A stretch of 6,648 nt of DNA from Thermoplasmata archaeon (GTDB taxonomy: Archaea > Thermoplasmatota > Thermoplasmata > RBG-16-68-12 > JAGMCJ01), in assembly GCA_023129265.1 (NCBI GenBank), contig JAGMCJ010000057.1, positions 1 through 6,648 of the forward strand. The letters run 5' to 3'. This document shows positions 1-5,173 of the stretch, piece by piece. Below the pieces are notes generated by a model, which did no database searches, was not told where the DNA came from, and saw nothing but the letters and a program-made list of their open reading frames with translations. Position 1 is the stretch's first letter; the number at the start of each line of letters is the position of its first letter. The translations under genes were made by a program, and so were the position numbers.

Positions 1-1741
1 AGAGGAACTCATTCCTCATCGCATCCAGCGTTTCCACATCGATTCCTGTCTTCTCCGCAACCGACTTTGCGTCCCCGCTTTCGAACAGGACGTAGTCAAA
101 GAAGTCGTCATCGACCTTGTCAGCGCTCCCCTCAGGGAGCAGGTGGCAGAACGTGTAGTATGACATGTAGATCGTGGAGTCCGAAAGCGACTCGATTACC
201 CAGCTCTCGTCCCAGGGAAGGGACGTGCCGAGTCCGTGGTGGTGGGCGCATGCCCACTCTCGCAACCAGTCCACGACGTACTCGAACTGTCTTCTTGAGA
301 GCTCAGGTAACAGTTTCATCTTCTCCAGAGCTTCGGAGGTGAGCTTCTTCCACTCCGGGTTCCCGTAGTCCAGAAACCACTGATCGCGAACGAGTTTGAC
401 GATGGCTGGCGTCAGGCAGCGGCAGATGACTTCCCCGCTGGGCTCGTACAAGATGTCGGCCTCACCCGCCTCGATCATCTTCCGCTTGATTACGTCCTTC
501 GCCTCCTCGACCCTCATTCCAGAGATGACCCCGCAGTCCTCGTTCATGACCCCTGTGTAGTAGCCCGTCCTGTATATCTCGTCCTTCGCCTTCTCGAGCT
601 TATCCCTTTCCATCTGGTTCTCTATTCCCATGCGGTCCACGATCTCCACCGCTGGAAGGGGCCCCCATCCTTCGGACGTAATGATTGCGATCGGCTCTAT
701 TCTCTTGATCTCGTCAGGGTTCAGATTGAACTCGGCCAGGGTCTCATCATCCTCCTGCAGGTCCTTGAGTGCTATCCAATCGTCGGGGGCGTCCGAGGGC
801 ACGCTCGTCACTATCCCCGTGCCCTTCGCCTGGTCTATGAACTTCGATGGAAGGACAGGTATCTCCGACCCTATCACAGGCGCTCTGACCGTCTTCCCCA
901 CGAAGTCCCTGCCGCTCACAGAACCCACGACCTCGACGTCATTCTTCTGCTCCGCTAGCTTTTTCGCGGCTTCCTCACTGACCACCCAGACCTCGGATCC
1001 GACGCGCACCTCCCTGTAATCCACGTCAGGATCCACCCAGAGGTTCGTCTGCCCGTAGACCGTCTCGGGCCTCAGCGTCGCGGCCAAGAGGAACTTCCCA
1101 TCGGTCGGGAACTTCAGAAGAACGAACTCAGCGGGAATCTCGCCCTCTCCCTCGAGTCTGTCATGGTCGCCCACTGGGGCCTTGTCCTTCGGACACCAGA
1201 TGACAGGATGTTCTCCGAGGCGCACGAAACCATTGTCCTTCAGCTTTCTGAACTGCCATTTGACGAAACTGTCGTAGAAGGGATTCAGGCGAGTGGTGAT
1301 GAATGACCTTCTCCAGTCAACAGACGCTCCTAGGCTCTTCAGGTCGCTCATTGCCTGCGGCGGGAAGTACTGCGTCCAATGGACGGGATCCTTGAACCTT
1401 ATGATATCGTCCTCAGGAATGCCCATGTCTCTCATGATCCCGAACTGCATCTCCTCTCCTTCGGAGATCCTGTTAGCCGCCGCGACGATCGGCAGACCCG
1501 TGCAGTGGAATGCTTGCGGCATGAGCACGTTGTACCCTCTCATCCGCAAGTGCCTAGCCAGGATCTCCGCGTGCAGAAAAGTGACCCCGAACCCCAGATG
1601 GAGGTATCCGTTCATGTAGGGATAGGGGACATTGAGGAAGAACTTCGGCTGACCTTCTCGGGCATCGGCCTCGAAAGCGCCGGACTCCTCCCACTTCTTC
1701 TGCCACTTTGACTCCATGGCCAGTATTTCGTCGTTTTTCAT
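1..1741 (-). CDS. leuS: Leucyl-tRNA synthetase, archaeal type (partial, N-terminal 580 codons)
   Basis: This cytoplasmic class I synthetase charges tRNA-Leu with leucine. I translated the reverse complement: one uninterrupted frame of 580 codons runs off the left edge. Family members are roughly 900-970 aa, so the KMSKS loop, anticodon-binding domain and C-terminal domain lie outside. Visible are the Rossmann start (VPYPYMNGYLHLGF, 38-51), the AFHCTGLPI block (77-85), the VGDHD element (190-194), the CP1 editing domain with its threonine-rich TLRPET motif (222-227) and the GTGIVTSVPSDAPDD segment (307-321), then GLGTSLPWDESW (503-514) and ESLSDSTIYM (517-526). These blocks are typical of archaeal/eukaryal LeuRS. 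Two oddities: the HxGH signature reads H48-L-G-F51, and residues 500-502 are HHH where, from memory, archaeal LeuRS usually has arginines. The ATG start is backed by a GGGTGA ribosome binding site 8 nt upstream. The gene is divergent from the RHH regulator. I am sure of the family; whether the variant motif alters activity is unknown. Confidence 0.96.
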   Translation of the reverse strand, partial: MKNDEILAMESKWQKKWEESGAFEADAREGQPKFFLNVPYPYMNGYLHLGFGVTFLHAEILARHLRMRGYNVLMPQAFHCTGLPIVAAANRISEGEEMQFGIMRDMGIPEDDIIRFKDPVHWTQYFPPQAMSDLKSLGASVDWRRSFITTRLNPFYDSFVKWQFRKLKDNGFVRLGEHPVIWCPKDKAPVGDHDRLEGEGEIPAEFVLLKFPTDGKFLLAATLRPETVYGQTNLWVDPDVDYREVRVGSEVWVVSEEAAKKLAEQKNDVEVVGSVSGRDFVGKTVRAPVIGSEIPVLPSKFIDQAKGTGIVTSVPSDAPDDWIALKDLQEDDETLAEFNLNPDEIKRIEPIAIITSEGWGPLPAVEIVDRMGIENQMERDKLEKAKDEIYRTGYYTGVMNEDCGVISGMRVEEAKDVIKRKMIEAGEADILYEPSGEVICRCLTPAIVKLVRDQWFLDYGNPEWKKLTSEALEKMKLLPELSRRQFEYVVDWLREWACAHHHGLGTSLPWDESWVIESLSDSTIYMSYYTFCHLLPEGSADKVDDDFFDYVLFESGDAKSVAEKTGIDVETLDAMRNEFL

Positions 1742-1749
1742 GTCGGTTC

Positions 1750-1755
1750 TCACCC
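1750..1755 (-). promoter_or_regulatory. Ribosome binding site of leuS
   Basis: The minus strand reads GGGTGA here, 8 nt before the leuS ATG (1741-1739). This is a classic archaeal Shine-Dalgarno form. It supports the chosen start and shows that the leuS message has a leader rather than being leaderless. Confidence 0.65.
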
Positions 1756-1769
1756 ACTAATCCTAGGGC

Positions 1770-1791
1770 GGAAAAAAGGCTTTCGCCTTGT
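1770..1791 (-). promoter_or_regulatory. Hairpin with GAAA tetraloop and T-run in the leuS leader
   Basis: On the minus strand the sequence is AAGGC-GAAA-GCCTT followed by four more T's (A-run at 1772-1777 on the plus strand), about 30 nt upstream of the leuS start codon. The 5-bp stem with a GNRA loop and trailing T's resembles a terminator or attenuator. An alternative pairing, GGCG with CGCC (plus-strand bases 1768-1771 and 1785-1788), uses the same bases, so the two folds exclude each other. Any regulatory role is inference. On the plus strand the same bases have no T-run and lie upstream of the RHH gene's expected transcription start. Confidence 0.35.
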
Positions 1792-1813
1792 CCTACGGGA
1801 TAAGACACCTCAC

Positions 1814-1827
1814 GATATTATTAAATA
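1814..1827. promoter_or_regulatory. Shared AT-rich promoter core between leuS and the RHH gene
   Basis: The run ATATTATTAAATA is the only strongly AT-rich block in this GC-richer divergent intergenic region. Read forward it gives a TTAAATA-like box with an expected transcription start near 1848, about 70 nt before the RHH ATG. Read in reverse it gives TATTTAATAATAT, placing a leuS start near 1790 and a leader of about 50 nt. It could therefore serve as TATA box for both divergent genes. No clear BRE element was identified. Confidence 0.5.
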
Positions 1828-1845
1828 CCGTCCTACAGATACGGT
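1827..1845. repeat. Short inverted repeat, possible RHH operator
   Basis: ACCGT (1827-1831) and ACGGT (1841-1845) form perfect 5-bp arms separated by 9 bp, directly abutting the TATA-like box and ending near the predicted RHH transcription start. RHH regulators bind short inverted repeats and often repress their own genes, so this is a sensible autoregulatory site. The arms are short enough to arise by chance, and binding is pure inference. Confidence 0.3.
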
Positions 1846-1907
1846 CTGCGACACGTCCTTATGTTCTCGATTTGTATGACTTGAGTCCTACATCCTCGAG
1901 GGCAGGC

Positions 1908-1912
1908 GGTGG
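1908..1912 (+). promoter_or_regulatory. Ribosome binding site deciding the RHH start
   Basis: GGTGG lies 4 nt before the ATG at 1917. Together with the TATA-like box at 1814-1827, which falls inside the longer possible reading frame, it argues for the 1917 start over an upstream ATG at 1788. Confidence 0.45.
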
Positions 1913-1916
1913 CTCA

Positions 1917-2300
1917 ATGAAGGAAATCAACGAGCGCGTGACTCTCAGACTGGAGAAAGACAACCTGGACAGGATGGATTCTTTCTTGCAGAAGAGCAAG
2001 GAGTTCTCGAATCGATCCCAGTTCCTGAGGGTCGCTGTAGAGGCCTTCATTGACCGCACAGAGAAGACCCAGGAAGAGATATCGGTGAAGATACCAGCGA
2101 AGTACCTCGGATACATCGATGCTCTGATCAAGGACGGATATTTCCTCTCCAGGGAATATGCGGTTCTCAGATGCATCGAGGAATTCTTCTCCCCAGAGAA
2201 CGTCAAAAGGCTCGACGAACACAAAAAGGTGATGGGAGTAGCCTCTGGGAAGGAGGTCTCGGTTGATTTCGGCGATAAGACAGAGCTTCTCGAACGATAG
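1917..2300 (+). CDS. Tandem ribbon-helix-helix (RHH) DNA-binding protein, CdrS-like context
   Basis: A 127-aa putative transcription regulator. Residues 7-45 form a classic RHH unit: a strand (ERVTLRLEKD), helix 1 (NLDRMDSFLQKSKEF), the SNRSQF turn, and helix 2 (LRVAVEAFI). Residues 55-91 repeat this layout: a strand (ISVKIP), a helix (KYLGYIDALIKDGYF), a SREYA turn, and a helix (VLRCIEEFF). The chain may thus carry both halves of the usual RHH dimer, or one DNA-binding and one oligomerising unit. A polar tail (92-127) follows. The frame is open back to 1788, but those 43 extra residues have no RHH character and overlap the promoter. The gene precedes an FtsZ-like gene on the same strand. In haloarchaea the RHH protein CdrS is encoded beside ftsZ2 and regulates it, so a role in controlling its neighbour is plausible. 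The RHH call is solid; the tandem reading and target are inference. Confidence 0.85.
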   Translation: MKEINERVTLRLEKDNLDRMDSFLQKSKEFSNRSQFLRVAVEAFIDRTEKTQEEISVKIPAKYLGYIDALIKDGYFLSREYAVLRCIEEFFSPENVKRLDEHKKVMGVASGKEVSVDFGDKTELLER

Positions 2301-2454
2301 AGACGGGACGTGCAAGGCGCGGAAGACTGTGGGACTCAAACGCTAGCCAAAAGATAGGAACGGCGAGGGGCTGTAAAAGGCACTGCTCACTGAAGGGATG
2401 GGATGCAAACCTTCGGGACACAGACTTCCGTGCGGAAACCTTTGGAGGCAGCCA
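2301..2454 (+). other. 154-nt leader/intergenic region between RHH and FtsZ-like genes
   Basis: No gene was seen here. There is no convincing TATA box; AAAAGATAG (2347-2355) and GTAAAAG (2372-2378) are the only AT-rich spots. A palindrome, TTCCGTGCGGAA (2426-2437), can fold as a 4-bp stem with a GTGC loop 7 nt before the ribosome binding site of the next gene. The region may be an operon spacer, a leader with a weak promoter, or a target for the upstream RHH protein. Confidence 0.4.
2444..2448 (+). promoter_or_regulatory. Ribosome binding site deciding the FtsZ-like start
   Basis: A strong GGAGG with 6-nt spacing to the ATG at 2455. The upstream in-frame ATG at 2398 has only the weaker GAAGGG just before it and would add 19 residues unlike any FtsZ N-terminus, so 2455 is preferred. 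Confidence 0.65.
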
Positions 2455-3258
2455 ATGAGCGCAGAAGCAGAACAGGAAATCGTGGACCACGTCATGGGAA
2501 TACTATCAAAAGATCTACCAGAACCCCGAATTGTGATGGTCGGATGCGGCGGTGCGGGATGCAACATCGCCGCCCAGGTTCGGGAACGGTCCGGGCTAGG
2601 ATTGGAGACAGTCGCCATCAACTCCGACGAGGAGAGTCTCGGCAGCGTCGTCTGCGATGTCAAGATTCGCTTAGGGAAGGGCCCGGAGCATTCCAGAGGC
2701 GCAAAAGGCGTTCCCGATGTAGGAAGGGACCTTGCTCGTGCCGCTAGGGACAGCATCTCTTCTGCGATCAGAGCGGACATTGCATTCCTCATCGTCGGGT
2801 TGGGCGGAGGCATAGGAACTGGCTGCGCTCCCGAAGTCTCCGGAATCATCCGCGAGTCCGGTGCTGTCGTTATCGCGATACCCGTGATGCCGTTCTCCGT
2901 GGAGGGCCGCGATTCCACCGCAGAGAAGGGGTTGCGGGAGCTGCGCACCGCTTCGGACTCCACGATAGTGCTGGAGAACGATTCGCTTCTCAAGTTCGGA
3001 TCGGACGTTCCCTTGACCGGAGCCTTCTCCGTTCTGAACGGCGTGATTGCCGGCTTGATAGAGTGCGTTGTGGAGAGGATATCGAGGACCTTCCTGACGG
3101 TGCTCGAAGACGAGGTCGTGGCGATGGCAAGGAACATTCAGGTGGCTGTTGACGTTCAGGAATCTGGGGAGGGAAGACTCTCCCCTCTCCCGCCGCTCGA
3201 GGCCCAGGGAGAAATCGAGTCTTATCCGGAAGAGTTCAACGCCCTCGACACCGACTAG
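2455..3258 (+). CDS. Truncated FtsZ/tubulin-family GTPase lacking the T7 loop and C-terminal domain
   Basis: A 267-aa protein. FtsZ is the GTP-dependent tubulin homologue of the division ring. The nucleotide-binding half is clear: the T1 loop in IVMVGCGGAGCN (26-37), AINSDEE (54-60) with the NSD signature, a T3-like SRGAKGVPDVG (80-90), the tubulin signature GLGGGIGTG (115-123), PFSVEGR (146-152), and the VLENDSLL segment (172-179). In the signature an Ile replaces the usual first Thr of GGGTGTG, and the T3 region has lost the GAGG of typical FtsZ. After helix H7 (about 187-207) the catalytic T7 motif (NLDFAD type) is absent. In its place is a helical stretch to about residue 231 and then an acidic, proline-containing tail (LSPLPPLE, 242-249). 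The FtsZ C-terminal domain is missing; archaeal FtsZ is normally about 350-400 aa. Fewer than 50 nt separate it from the next gene, so the missing half was not simply frameshifted away. It probably binds GTP but cannot form canonical hydrolysing filaments alone; it could cap or modulate another FtsZ. That role is inference; family membership is firm. Confidence 0.88.
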   Translation: MSAEAEQEIVDHVMGILSKDLPEPRIVMVGCGGAGCNIAAQVRERSGLGLETVAINSDEESLGSVVCDVKIRLGKGPEHSRGAKGVPDVGRDLARAARDSISSAIRADIAFLIVGLGGGIGTGCAPEVSGIIRESGAVVIAIPVMPFSVEGRDSTAEKGLRELRTASDSTIVLENDSLLKFGSDVPLTGAFSVLNGVIAGLIECVVERISRTFLTVLEDEVVAMARNIQVAVDVQESGEGRLSPLPPLEAQGEIESYPEEFNALDTD

Positions 3259-3269
3259 AGTACGACACC

Positions 3270-3303
3270 ATTTTATCTCTCCAGCCCATGCAAGCTTGGT
3301 GAT
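3270..3303 (+). promoter_or_regulatory. Promoter and ribosome binding site of the UPF0047 gene
   Basis: ATTTTATC (3270-3277) is a TATA-like box with an expected transcription start near 3298-3301. GGTGAT (3298-3303), a strong archaeal Shine-Dalgarno motif, sits 3 nt before the TTG start at 3307. If both are right, the leader is only a few nucleotides and the ribosome binding site is at the extreme 5' end, so translation may be effectively leaderless, or the true start site lies slightly upstream. Confidence 0.4.
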
Positions 3304-3306
3304 GAG

Positions 3307-3726
3307 TTGACAGTAGTCACTGGTTCAGTTGAGCTTAGTACCCGGGGTGAGGTTGACATAATCGATGTGACCGAAGATGTGAGGCGCGTAGTCTCCGATT
3401 GCGGAATGAAGAGCGGGATAGCCTGTATCTTCACCAGGAGCTCCACGAGTACGGTCACGACGATCGAGTACGAGCCAGGCCTTCTGAGGGATCTTCCCGA
3501 TGCCCTGGAGAGGCTCTTCCCGAAGAACATGGAATACGGGCACGAGCAGATGTGGCATGACGGTAACGGACACAGCCACGTTCGAGCCGCCTTCATGAAA
3601 CCGAGCCTGACAGTGCCCTTCGTGGATGGGAACCTGCTCCTAGGGACGTGGCAGCAGATCGTCTTCGTGGAGCTCGACAACAAGCGGAGAAACCGGAAGT
3701 TAATCGTACAGATGGTCGGGGAGTAG
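3307..3726 (+). CDS. UPF0047 / YjbQ-family protein
   Basis: A 139-aa single-domain protein, the normal length for this family of small, widespread soluble proteins. Weak thiamine-phosphate-synthase activity has been reported for some members, but the physiological role is unsettled. Diagnostic features are the FTRSSTSTVTTIEYEPGLLRDL region (42-63, archaeal-style, where bacteria have HTTAAITINE), the histidine-rich MWHDGNGHSHVRAAF segment (82-96), PSLTVPFVDGNLLLGTWQQI (99-118), and a C-terminal block ending in the family's terminal glycine-acid pair. The conserved histidines and the GTWQ element are intact. The start is TTG: the nearby ATG (3302) and GTG (3300) both hit a stop at once, while the TTG is in frame and preceded by GGTGAT. 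The 48-nt gap from the FtsZ-like gene contains a TATA-like box, suggesting independent transcription. The family call is secure; the function is not. Confidence 0.9.
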   Translation: MTVVTGSVELSTRGEVDIIDVTEDVRRVVSDCGMKSGIACIFTRSSTSTVTTIEYEPGLLRDLPDALERLFPKNMEYGHEQMWHDGNGHSHVRAAFMKPSLTVPFVDGNLLLGTWQQIVFVELDNKRRNRKLIVQMVGE

Positions 3727-3732
3727 TATCGC

Positions 3733-3747
3733 TTCGCATCAGGCGAA
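3733..3747 (+). terminator. Small hairpin after the UPF0047 gene
   Basis: TTCGC-ATCAG-GCGAA forms a perfect 5-bp stem with a 5-nt loop, 6 nt after the stop codon. Two further pairs lie beyond a mismatch. Only a weak pyrimidine-rich stretch (CTCTT) follows, so it is at best a poor intrinsic terminator or a 3'-end protection hairpin. The TATA-like box of the next gene begins 6 nt downstream. Confidence 0.25.
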
Positions 3748-3752
3748 TCGTG

Positions 3753-3762
3753 CTCTTATACG
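3753..3762 (+). promoter_or_regulatory. TATA-like box upstream of the MFS gene
   Basis: CTCTTATACG is centred about 26 bp before the in-frame GTG at 3784 and only about 14 bp before the ATG at 3772. Archaeal transcription usually begins 22-27 bp after the TATA centre. That spacing would make a leaderless message starting at the GTG, four codons into the annotated protein. No good ribosome binding site precedes the ATG. Confidence 0.35.
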
Positions 3763-3771
3763 TGGTCAGGC

Positions 3772-5139
3772 ATGCTCTTCGCAGTGCCGACTTCCACTTC
3801 TGGCAGGAAGAGACAAGGGAAAGTCAACCTCTATGTTCTGTCAACACTCTCCTTCCTCATCAGCCTCGGCTTCGGGCTGATCGCACCGTTTCTGCCCTTC
3901 TATGCCGAGTTTCTCGGTGCCGACGCCATCGCAATAGGAATACTCCTGTCTTCCTTCATGATTACTCGCGCCCTCCTGGCCACTCCATTCGGCAATCTTT
4001 CGGACAGGATTGGGAGAAAGGGGATAATCGGCACGGGGGCTGTGATGTATGCCTTTCTCGCCTTCTTCTTCACTCTTCCAGGGGACTGGGTCGGTCTGAT
4101 TTTCGTCCGTGCCTTTCAGGGTGTTGCGTCCGCAATGGTCTGGCCGGTAGGCGAAGCTCTACTTGTGGACTCCGTGCCGGGGAGGCAACGGGGACGGGCG
4201 ATGGGTGTATACATTTTCGCGTCCAATTCGGGCTGGGTTCTTGGCCCCCTCATTGGCGGACTGCTCCTTTTCATGGGGCAGAATGTCCTCGGCCTGGATA
4301 CGCTCTCTAGCTATCGGTTTCCCTTCTACGTCCTCGCGATTCTGTCTCTTATCGCGGCGGGCCTCTTCTTCGCCACGGTTGAGGATGTGATCAAGCCAGA
4401 GAAGCACAAGAAGGAGCACGGGAGTTCAAGGACAAAGCGTAAGGTCGTCCTGGACTCGAGGACATCTTCCGAACTCAGGATTCTCTACCTCAACGCGTTG
4501 GTCAATGGTTTCAGCATGGGTATACTGAGTTTCATCACGATCCTCTTTATGAAGGACATAATCAATGTCGAGGAGTATCTGATTGGAATAATAATCGGCC
4601 TTACTGGTGCGATTGGAATGATCGCGAACATCCCTGCTGGGAGACAGGCGGACAAGGTTGGACGAAAACCTGTTCTTCTCTTGGGCGGTTATCTGGCAAG
4701 GTTCTCAATGTTGGTTCTTCCGTTTGTGGGGCTCCTGCCTTTGCGGGCGTTGGGGAGGGCGAACTCATTCGCGGATCCTTATCTCTATGGTCTTGTGGCC
4801 ATCAGTGGGGTGTTGGCTTTCCGCTTCTTCGCTTTCCAGATAAGTCAGCCTGCATTGAGGGCCTTACAGGCGGACATCATCCCCGCCGCCGTCCGGGGAA
4901 GGCTGATAGGCATGATGCAGACGATGTTCAACGTGGGGGCGATAATCGGTGCCCCGATAGGCGGGGCCATCTATATGGCCTTTGAGGGCCGCTTCTTCGG
5001 CATCCCTCCCTTCGTCCTACCTGGGGAGGGAGTTCCATTCATCATCTCAGCAATCCTCGGGTTCATCACTCTGACGTTGATCCTGCTCTACGTCAGGGAG
5101 CCAATAAAGGCCAGAAAGGCGAAAATCAGTGAGAAATAA
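3772..5139 (+). CDS. Major facilitator superfamily transporter, 12-TM, drug-efflux-like
   Basis: A 455-aa integral membrane protein with two six-helix halves. The first helix spans about residues 20-45. Motif A appears in the 2-3 loop as GNLSDRIGRK (74-83) and again in the second half as GRQADKVGRK (290-299). An R113-containing FVRAFQGVASA (111-121) matches motif B in TM4. SNSGWVLGPLIGG (151-163) matches the antiporter motif C in TM5, echoed by NVGAIIGAPIGG (387-398) near TM11. A basic cytoplasmic loop (about 205-235) joins the halves. Motif C favours a proton-coupled exporter of the drug-efflux type, but the substrate cannot be read from sequence. Length is typical for a 12-TM MFS protein. 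The start is uncertain: ATG 3772 gives the longest form, while GTG 3784 fits the TATA spacing better; the difference is four residues before any helix. The MFS call is very secure. Confidence 0.93.
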   Translation: MLFAVPTSTSGRKRQGKVNLYVLSTLSFLISLGFGLIAPFLPFYAEFLGADAIAIGILLSSFMITRALLATPFGNLSDRIGRKGIIGTGAVMYAFLAFFFTLPGDWVGLIFVRAFQGVASAMVWPVGEALLVDSVPGRQRGRAMGVYIFASNSGWVLGPLIGGLLLFMGQNVLGLDTLSSYRFPFYVLAILSLIAAGLFFATVEDVIKPEKHKKEHGSSRTKRKVVLDSRTSSELRILYLNALVNGFSMGILSFITILFMKDIINVEEYLIGIIIGLTGAIGMIANIPAGRQADKVGRKPVLLLGGYLARFSMLVLPFVGLLPLRALGRANSFADPYLYGLVAISGVLAFRFFAFQISQPALRALQADIIPAAVRGRLIGMMQTMFNVGAIIGAPIGGAIYMAFEGRFFGIPPFVLPGEGVPFIISAILGFITLTLILLYVREPIKARKAKISEK

Positions 5140-5170
5140 TTTAAGGGAGACAGTTATATTTGCGGGGGAG
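5136..5170 (+). promoter_or_regulatory. Promoter region and ribosome binding site of mptA
   Basis: An AT-rich ATAATTTAA (5136-5144) overlaps the stop codon of the MFS gene and would place transcription near 5166. A second AT-rich box, TTATATTTG (5154-5162), is only 17 bp from the ATG, too close unless translation is internal. GGGGGAG (5164-5170) lies 3 nt before the ATG at 5174 and is the likely, tightly spaced, ribosome binding site. Confidence 0.4.
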
Positions 5171-5173
5171 TGA

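Noticed and set aside
1..1741. Frameshift or pseudogene in leuS, suspected because several short plus-strand frames fill this region
   Set aside because: Codon-by-codon reverse-strand translation gives exactly 580 uninterrupted codons with all expected LeuRS blocks in order; the plus-strand frames are shadows.
1554..1808. An 84-codon minus-strand frame covering the leuS start
   Set aside because: It is out of frame with leuS and overlaps its conserved N-terminus, including the class I signature region.
1788..1916. A 43-residue N-terminal extension of the RHH protein
   Set aside because: It would begin upstream of the TATA-like box, shows no RHH or other conserved features, and the ATG at 1917 has a better ribosome binding site.
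1852..2312. CACGTCC near 1851-1857 and its complement GGACGTG near 2306-2312 as paired operators
   Set aside because: A single 7-bp match within about 450 bp is expected by chance often enough, and neither copy is itself symmetric.
2398..2454. A 19-residue N-terminal extension of the FtsZ-like protein
   Set aside because: The ATG at 2455 has a GGAGG at ideal spacing; the extension is unlike FtsZ N-termini.
2343..3137. A 264-codon open frame on the minus strand
   Set aside because: It lies antisense to the FtsZ-like gene, has a serine/proline-rich low-information sequence with no recognisable domain, and exists because the codon use of the real gene avoids stops in that frame.
3648..4310. 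A 220-codon plus-strand frame spanning the UPF0047 and MFS genes
   Set aside because: It overlaps two strongly supported genes out of frame and its translation is arginine/cysteine-rich noise.
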